Assembly: GCF_029931775.1 (NCBI RefSeq)
Contig: NC_079312.1
Span: 15,197,821-15,261,820 of the forward strand
Length of the DNA: 64,000 bases
Direction: 5' to 3'
From: Euleptes europaea
Lineage: Eukaryota; Chordata; Lepidosauria; Squamata; Sphaerodactylidae
The notes under the pieces are model-generated. The model did no database searches and had not been told where the DNA came from. It saw only the letters and a program-made list of their open reading frames with translations. Below, in pieces: positions 1 to 9,500 of this stretch (position 1 is its first letter; each line of letters begins with the position of its first letter). A program made the position numbers and the translations under genes.

Positions 1-15
1 TGTGAAGAGATGGTC

Positions 16-533
16 TTATGAAGACAGTTTGAGGTGGCCTTTTTTAGACACCCGAAAGAAGGGCAGGAGGGTCTCTCCACGGAAGGAGGCTCCAGAGAAC
101 TCGTGGATCAGGGATCCTCGGTCAGCGTCGAAAAAGGCCACTCGGCCCCCAGCGTAGTTCAGGCAGACTCGGATCCTCTTGAGGTGCCCACTCAGGGACA
201 GGGGAGGGTATTCATCTTTCATGGCAGCCTTGTAGTGGCCCCCCCACTTCCCCACAGCCCAGATTCCTTCTTCAGGACTGGAGGTGAAGTTTCCCTTCCT
301 CCTCACAGACTTTCTGGCCACCCCCACAGTCCAGCCATCCTCACTTCCCATAAGGACTTCCCAAAAATTGCGGCCTGCTGTGAATCCCTCATGGGCCAGC
401 ACAGCACCATAGTTGTCAAATCTCTCAGGATCGCTGGGTAGAGCTTGAGCTTTTTCTCCTAGCCTCATGCTTTTCTGATCTTCAGACAGGACGAGTTTGG
501 GATGGGCTGTGTGTGGATCCAGAGTTACATTTG
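16..533 (-). CDS. Gene 1 last exon: PRY-SPRY (B30.2)
   Basis: This 518-bp exon (2 bases plus 171 codons plus TAA) has acceptor CCAACAG. It encodes a complete B30.2 domain with PRY signature NVTLDPHTAHPKLVLSEDQK, then [43 protein letters not shown] and GETLLPFF. B30.2 is the target-binding module of TRIM proteins. The three SPRY exons of the window are all 518 bp. They differ mostly in the middle loops (for example HYKAAMKDEY here and [10 protein letters not shown] in gene 2), which are the variable binding loops of the fold. Confidence 0.93.
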
Positions 534-3500
534 CTGTTGGGGGAAATGAGGAGACAAGAAGAGAAGCATTTTCAGTTGGGAGATTTCTCCCTCTTGCCCT
601 TCTCCTGCTCCCACCTCTTCATAACCCTCTCCTGGATTTCACAGACTTTTCTGCCTTCTCCTGACCTGCTAAAAGGCAGACCAGTCTTCCTCTGAGCTTC
701 AAGAGAAGGCAGATAAAATGCACAATAAAAACCCACAGGAAAACAACCCATTTCCTACCATATCCTAGCCCAAGTGGGGAACCTTGAGGGAGATCCATGG
801 ACCCTTCACTCACAGGATTTCCCCCACTAAGAAATTACACATGAGAGAGCATTTACAGAAATACCCAAATCACATGAAAAGGAGCAGAGGCACAGAATGT
901 TACTCATGTAGGTACTGATCAAGCGCAGCAACAAGAATGGGGCTTCTGCGTGACAGGTTTCCCGCCTCCCCAGGTTTCCTTCTCCAGCCCCCCCCAGCAG
1001 CACCCACCCCCTTACACTGGGCCACCGGGGCTTTGTGATGAAAACAAATATCAGTAGTGGCACATCATTTTATTGATGCCTTTCCCTGTATATTGTCACA
1101 ATAAAAAGGTCTAGAGACTTACGTTTTCATGAAGGCTAGGAATTCAGAGAACCAGGTACACATATTGGTAAAACATTATATCTATATAATGATAATACAG
1201 TATTGCCTTAAAAAAAAAATCCCCCCAGAGGTGGGTGAAGGAAATAGTGACCACAAGGACAGGGTCAGGGAAATGGCTGCCACATACATGGGAAAATCTG
1301 AATTTTCCCTCCCATGTAGCAGCCATCCAGGCTTTACTGCAAACCAGGTTCAAGAAAGATCGGCGAAAACCTGGGAAACCCCAGCAGGTGCACAAATGTG
1401 GTGAGGAAGCCGGGGGTGGGTGGGCGGAAATCACTTCCCACAATGGTTGAACCCAGGGCTAATAACCTGTGAGAAGATGGCGAGGATCAAGCTAGAAATT
1501 ACACAAATATCCTAAGTATTGAATTCATGTCCTCTCCCTGTGGAAGCAACTTATTTATTTATTTATTTATTATTTCCATTTGTTACCCTGCTCTTCCCAG
1601 CCAAAGCCAGGCTCAGAGCAGCTTATTGACAGCTCTGCAAAAACTAAGCCCTCTTGTGGTGTCCTCGGTAGAAGTTTCAAAAGAGCTGCAATATTACCAA
1701 TGGGAAGCCCTTCTGCACTAGAGTTACCGTCACAGAGCTATCAAACTTCAAGCATCACCTACCCTGGGCTAGAAAAACAGATGCCTCAATAGCCACCTTT
1801 GGCGGAAGAATACAAAGACTTTTGTTAAGGAACTCAACTAAGCAATAAACGGGGTTAGGCATCAAGAATGGCTTTCCTTTCCTCACATACATTTTGCAGA
1901 GCCTTGAAAACTCTATTCTGATGCTTGCAAAATTGGCAGTACCAAAGGGTAAAAACTTTTTAAAGCAAACTGGTTTGAAAGAAACTTTGCTGCCCTGAAC
2001 ACACACATACATCTAATATCCAGGAGATACCTCTCCAAAAATCAATTCTGCAACTTTATTGAAAGCTTTGGTAAAGGACTGATATGTTGCGATATACAAT
2101 AAATACTGGTTGAAAACATATTCATTTAAAACAGCCAACAACTGACCCTACACAGAAGGGAGCAAAACAGAGCTAAGCCAGCATCCGACCTTCAAACATT
2201 TGCCTTCCTTCAGTCTGAAATTACTCTAAAATATACTCAGGACAGGAGACAGCCTCCTCCTGGCTAGACGTGTGCATCTGAGTGACAGCTGGGGAGGTAG
2301 AAGCCCAAGCTGAAGACGAGGCTTGTGAGTGATGGTATGTAGTTCCAGTTCTTTTCCCAAACATTAAAGACAAATTATGTATGAACAACTGGAAAACAGC
2401 ACCAGGGCAGGCTGGACTTTTGCCTTTATATACTGCTATTCCACAAAACCCGTAGATCCAATACACAATTTGCAGCACTTTGAAACTGAGGGAAACCTGG
2501 AAAGCAGGTAGGGAAATCCACGTAGAGAAAGGGGTTTCCCAACCTGGTCTGCGCCTCTCGTGGGGAGGATTCTGAAGGGCCATCAAGGGCTGATGCCCAG
2601 CAACCTTTCTCCCATCATTTCAATATGGCGGCAGGTAGGCAAAAGGAGGCAGTTCATCCCCTCAGAGTCCACCTTCTCTTTCACCCTGACAGGCCTTCTC
2701 CTCAGAACAAGAAGGAACTGGCTGAGGCAGGGAGGGAGAGAGGTTGAGGAACAAAACAAGAGTATCCAGTGATGTTATCTCTGGAAAAACCCTAAGCAGA
2801 AGAACACAACTTGTAAGGTGAAGCTTTTTAGTTAAGAAATAATTGATAAGTGATTGAAGAAAAAATTACCTTTCTGCAGGTGAAGTCCAGAATTCAGAGT
2901 GCCTGAGGAAGCAAAAGAAACGAATGTGAGCAGTAGACCCATGTGCCTAACACTAATCTTGTGACAAAAACATCAGTTAATAATATGGTCTCTTTTTCTC
3001 TTGGGGAGGGAAGGTGTCATGGTATAGCCCCACCTCATCAGCTCTCAAAAGTTAAGCAGGGTTGGTACTTGGATGGGAGATCAAAGAAGATTCTGCGGAC
3101 TAAGGCAATGGCAAAGAAATCTCTGCTTCTCACTTGCCTTGAAAACCCCTTTCTGGGGTCGCCATAAATTGGTTGTGACTTGATGGCACATGCGTACATA
3201 TTTCTTCCGAGTTTAGGCTGAAAGGTTCAGTAGAACCTACTTCTGGGGGGGGGGGGCGGTATTCCAAATTTTACTTATGGGGAAATATTCACATTTCTTT
3301 TCACTAGTGACTTTTAGTGACTGGAGATTCACTTCATAGAAAGTATGCTAAGGACTGCGGCCCAAGGATCCACTCCAGCTAGACTTAGGATCCTTCCAAA
3401 AAAGAGGTTCCACAGTGCCATCCTAACCAATCTTACCTCCTTCAAACTCTGCTGATTTCAGTGGCCTTAGGTGTAAATCTACTTAAGACCCCACCCTCAG

Positions 3501-6500
3501 TCCCCCTTGAGACCACACTGTGGGCTCAGCTATAACACACTCAAGCAAACACACACAGTCAGTCAAAGAGGGCTGTTTTGATAGGTCCAATTTGGTCAAA
3601 AACTCACTGAAATGGAAATGGAGGCAGGGGTTCCTGAAAAGGATTGTGTGGGTATCTACATTAAATGAGGATGCCCTGAAGACATCCTACATTACCACCC
3701 TACCTCCCACTTTGACACCACTACCTCCCAGTTTGCCAGTGAACCAACACAAATGACTAGAGATCAGCCACACAGAATAATTTTGCGGAAATCCACACAA
3801 TGTCATTTTGAACTAGTCGCAGGAGAAATCTGATCAGAAAACCTTCCATGGTGAACTATCTAACTGGTACACACACTTCTCATATTCCTTGTCTTCTAAT
3901 GATACACACCAGGGGTCCCCAGCATGGCACCCACCAATCCCTTTATTGGAGTCCATCAAGTATTTATTGAAGAGGCCAAGGCAAGGTGGAACTTTTGCCA
4001 AGCAAGGCTTCTGATTGGCTTTACAGCTTTTTTTAACATGTTGCATTCACAGCTTCTGCCACCAAAAGTAGAAGGATCTTCCCTGTGTGACTGAAGGGAA
4101 GCTGCAGCAGCCATTTTGTGGCTGGCTCCACTTCCAGTGGAAGTTAATTTGTGGCTGCGTGCACCATGCTGTGTCTAAATTCCAAAGGTGGCCGCGGGCT
4201 CAAAAAGGTTGGGGACCCCAAAATAAGCAGCCTAAAACACATCTGGCACAATCATATGTCCAGTCTGAAATCCCTGTAGCATTTCTTCATTACCTTTGAA
4301 TTGCTTCTTGATGCCCTCCAAAAAGAAATTTAGATCAGAGAAGTCCAAGATGCGCCACTTCTGTGCAAGAGAAAAAGCCACTCGATCCTCAAACACCTCT
4401 TTTTCTTCATACCTTGAGAAAAATCAGGTAAAAATACTATACATTCAATTCAGTATCCCCCTCCCCCCTGTAGATCAGAGAAACTGAGGAAGGAGTCGGC
4501 AGAAAGCCGAGAGACCCAGGCTGAGGCTGAAAGCAGAGCAAGATGGGGGGCTCTTCAGAGAGCAACATCCACCTCACTGTAGCTCCTGAGACCCCAAAGC
4601 CACACAACAGCTGTGGAGAATGGTTATTAAAAAATAAAACAGCCCGTTTGGGCTCAGAACACCACCACAGGGGGAGGATGGGCTCCTGTCAGCACCCCAG
4701 CCATTTTCCCTGTGCTGAAGCTGTGCTGGGGAGAAAGTAACTCCCCTCCCCAGGGATGTCTGGCCATGAAAAATGGCTGCCCCCCCCCAGAGGCATTTCA
4801 AGGCCCTACTTTATTCCCTAAGGTTGATGTGTGACTGAGGGCAACCCAGACCCTATTCTGAGAAAGGAAACACCAAGTTGGGCCTAAATACAGCAATCCC
4901 ACATCCACTGCCTATATCTGCCCTGCAACTGTCTAGCAAAAGAAAAAGAAAGCTGGCATGGTTAGAGTTCTGAATTTAGTGTTAGAATTAAGGGATGGTC
5001 TGTGGCTCAGTGATAGAGCATCAGTTTAACATGCAGATGGTCCTGGGTTCAATCCCCGGCATTTCCATGTAAAGGGATCAGGTACTAGATTGGGTAAAAG
5101 ACCTCTACCAGAGACCCTGGAGAGCCACTGCAGCTATGTAGACGATACTAACTTTGATGGACCAATGGTCTGAATCAGTATACAGCTGCTTCCTGTGCCC
5201 TGTGACTAGGACTCCAGGACCCTGGTTCAATCCCCCATTCAGCCTTGTGGCTCACAGGGTGATCTTAGACCAGTCCTTCTTTCTCTCAGTCAGGGATGTT
5301 GTGAGGAGAAAATGAAGGAGGGCAGAATTAGGTTCAATGCTTTCACGTCTTTTTCTCCCTCTCCCATAATACCAGAACGCAGGGGCACCCAATGAAAAGA
5401 AATAGGTTCAGGAGAGACAAAAAAACATAATTCCTTCACTGCTGGTTGAGGTAGTGATGGCCACAAACACAGATAGCTTTAAAGGGGGATCAGACACATT
5501 CATGGAGGAGAGGTCCACCAGTGGCACTAACCAAGGTGACCGGAGGGGAGCCGCCAGAGGCAGGCAACCTGTGAGTAGCACTGCTAGGAGGCAGCAGCAA
5601 GGGAGCGCCTCGGCCTTTGTGCTGTGTTTGTTGGCCATCCAGGGGCATTTGTTGGCCACTGTGTAAAACAGGATGTTGGACTAAATGGCCCACTGGTCTC
5701 ATTCACCAGGCTCTACTTATGTTCTCAAGAGGGAGGCTGACAGTGGAAGGAAACAGGCCACATGACATCACCACACCCAGAAGTGTCCTTCCTTCTGTCC
5801 TTTTTAACCATTTGGAAACTTTGAGCCCTATGATGTCACATGACCATTCTTCTTTCTCTGAAACTAACTGGGGAGACTTAAAGCAGAGGTGCGAATTTTC
5901 TGATCACCAGCTGTGTGTTCCCCATCATCGGGAAATGCTTTATTTGGGAATCCCTTTTGTTACCATGGCTGCCAGCGGGGCACAGCGGCAACATGGCTCC
6001 CTGATAATGGGTTTCTGTGCCCCAGTAGCTGATGTGAAAAAGTCAAAAAGCACGTGGGGTGGGGAAAACTGCTGCCGTTCCTGCTTCACCACAGCCTTGA
6101 ATATGGGGTGAATAGTCGGTGTGGAAACAGCCAAGGACAAATTTGAGTAAGAGCGGCACATTTAAGTGCCATGAGGTTGAAGGACATGGTTGTAGAAACA
6201 CTGATGGAAACATGGCGCACCCACAACTCCTGCTTCCTCATGTGCAGTCTCACCCTACTTTCCTTAACACATGAAGAACATCAGATTGGGTTGGGTGGTC
6301 ATCCCTGTGTTCACCTCTAAAGTGCCCCCGTAGCTAGCCCCGATGCCCACCAAGGCATTATCTGGGCCAAATAAAGTTTCCAGACTGCCATTTTGTAGAA
6401 TGAATGTAGCTGAGAAGTCTCAAACCCTGTATTTCCTGGGGTAGTTTTTAAAATGTGTCTTTGGAAGCAGCTGCCACCACAACACAAGAGTCTTCACTGT

Positions 6501-9500
6501 ATGACTGAAGGAAAGCTGCAACACCCATTTCGTGGCTGGCTCCCCCTCCTGGGGCAGCCATTCTGTGGCCGCGCCCACCACTCCATGTCAGAATCCCAAA
6601 GGTGCCTGCCGCCTCAAAAATGTTTGGGGACCCTGTTCTAGAGATGCACAGCTAGGTGTCAACCCCCCCACACACCATATAATTTCACTTCACGATTTCC
6701 TGTTGATGAGGCTCTGTGCTTAAGTGGTTTACCGCTGACAGATGGATGGAGATCCACGACCTTAATTAGACCTGATTTGGCCCTCAGCCATGATCCTGAA
6801 GGACCACGTTTTTCACAGGATACCCAGACCCCTCCCAGTGTTGAGAAGGTTAATGAGAAAGACCCACTTACCTCTGCAAAGTGCTTGAGGCATCCTAAAG
6901 AAAAATGGCAGAAAAAGAGAAAGAAGAGAGACCTCAATGCTTGTGAAAAGGCCACAGCAGGAAGACCCCCTCAGACCCTAGAAGATTCTGCACTCTGGCC
7001 CTGCTCTTGTGTCCAGCTCGCAGACTCTACTCAAAAGGCTGGGGTGGATCTCCATAAAGTGGAGAAAAATCTTCATGAGGTTAATATCAGTGGGGCCATT
7101 TCAGAGTAGAGCTAGATTATCTGCTCTGATGTCTCACTAGTGGCTACTTGAACAAAGGGATTTTCCTCACATGGAAGGCAGGAAGTCCTCAGATTAGGGT
7201 ATGAAGCTCTCCTGGCCACCTGTGGACACAGAGGCATTTGAAGCTATGGTTTTATATCTATGATTGCTCGCCTCCCCAACCCACTCACCGTCGCAGTAAT
7301 TTTATTCCATCTGCTCGCCTACAATTAGAGGCGCCAAAGTAGTTTTAGGATTGGTTTTAAACTTTTAGGGCTATTTTAAATGCTTTTTTAAAAGGTTCTA
7401 TTCCTCTGTTAGCCACTCTGAGCCCGGTCTCGGCCGGGGAGAGCAAGGTATTAAATTGAAACAATAAATAAAAAATAAATTTTTAAAAAACATCCACGTT
7501 GCTTGACTTGGCCCCACACTGGTGTTATTTCCCTTCTTTCCACACAAGGCCATTTCCTAGGTTTAAGAAAAAATAACTAGATTACAGTTGCATTGTAACA
7601 ACATACTTGTCCCAGCTTTCATTTTTTTAATAAAGCATTTAGACTTTTTTGTTGCAGAGTGATAACTGGAAATGTGTATCCTGCACTTTACCTCTTTTAA
7701 AAAGGGAAGCTAGGAATTAGTGAAACAGATCTAGCCATTGCCCTTTTCTTTAAAGCCTGAGAAAAACCCTCTGATGGGGGGATGGTGGCCACAGAGACTG
7801 AGAGGAGAAGAACCTTTTAGCCTTTTAAAGGGTTTCCCCCCTTTTTCCTGCAGTGTTGCCATGTGGTCCAGCAGGGAAAGGGGGGCGGTCTGGGCACAAA
7901 TGCCATTGCATCTGCACAGACATGACAACTTGGCATCAGCAAGCACAGTGGTGCCAGCAACAGGTGTGTACATGCCGTTCCACTGTCACCTGTGATTGCC
8001 ATTGTGCGTCTCTGTGTGTACATTTTTGCGCAACCATCTTACTGCAACCAGTATAAGCTTTATTCACCACTCCCCACATATGTCCTCCTTTTAAAACTTG
8101 CTGTGAAAAATCTTGTCTATGACCCTCGTTCCTGGTTGTTTGGAAAGAGCTACCCATGAACCTGGTTTGACTTCCATGTAGTTCCCCAGACTGTTGGTTG
8201 ACACACAAACACACTTCTGCCTCTGAGATGGAAGCCTAGTGGTTTCAGTCTATCAGGGAGGGGCTACATTTCCAGGGGATGGAGTTTCGCAGGGACACTT
8301 AGATTATTTTTTCCAGTCTGCCCCTGGCTGGAGACGAAATGGGGCAGAAGGAGGCACAGAAAGGGCTTGGAGGCAGCCTTCTCCCAAAGGGGAGCCTTAG
8401 CTGTTCCAGCCACGCTCTTACCTGCAGGAGTTCACTGGCCGGCTGCTGACACTTCTCTTCCATCTCCCGGATGAGGCTGTCCAGATAGGAAAGTTGCTCA
8501 TACAGTTTGGCCAGGTGCTGGTCCCTGTTTCTTGCCACCTCCCTCTCCACATCTTCCATCTGGGCCAGTAAAAGTTTCTCTTGTTCTTCCAGAAACGTGT
8601 GTAGTTGCCTGAACTTGTTCACTGTCTTCTGCTGCACTCCTTTAGTTTGCTTCTGAGATGGGAAAAAAAGAAAAGAACACAGCCCGTCTTTGCAGTGGAA
8701 AAGGAGATCTTAGAAGACTCCTATCAGAAGAGCACTGTTGACTTCCCCAGAGATCGCATCAACTCTGGGTAAAAAAAAGATTAAGAAGGATTAATCCAAA
8801 GTACGCGTGAATTCTCTTTGCATTATTTTCTTCTTGAAGTGGTATTAGTTTACAAAACTCAAACACGTGCTACAGCACAAGAAAAACAGAGCTGAAGAAG
8901 CTTCTCTCATCTCTCTCCCCCAGGCATAGACACTTCAGTTACTTCCAGAACCCTTTTTATTGCAGCGCTATAAGAGAAAAGGTGTTCCCCTTAATATTCA
9001 TAAACGTTCATTCTAAGTGGTCTTTCATTAACTTTTCAGTGGGAAACCAATCCATTCCGAATGGGAAGAGACTGCCTTCTTGCTTGACTTTCCTGCATTT
9101 TGTACTCAGTGTTATTTCCCCCCCTATGTACATTTCCAGTGTCTGTTCACATCCCAGCAATAGAGACACTTACCAGCAGGTCTTGGCTTTCCTTCACTAT
9201 ATTGGCTTTAAACAGCAGAATTTTTTTTCTCTCCAACTGCAGAATCTCCAGACAATTGCAGAACTGACCCTGGGGGAGGGGGGAATCCCCAAATTAGTCT
9301 TTTTTCTGAAACAGAGGTTTATTATAAAACCTAAAAAGCAAAACTGTCATCAAAGGCCAAATTAGGTATAACTGCAAGATTTCCTGCCCCAAGCAACTCC
9401 TGGCCAGAGGGTTAACAGCAACTCTAGACTAACCATTTTATTTTAAGGAAGGATATTTTATGAGGGGTGAAAATAGTTAAAACTCTACTGCCCCCTGGTA

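Noticed and set aside
4600-4800. Overlapping frames on both strands near 4543-4801
   Set aside because: These are intron shadows with no splice sites in phase and no match in unit B.
4991-5070. tRNA gene
   Set aside because: The A and B boxes belong to a SINE head, and the sequence continues into the SINE body without an acceptor stem.
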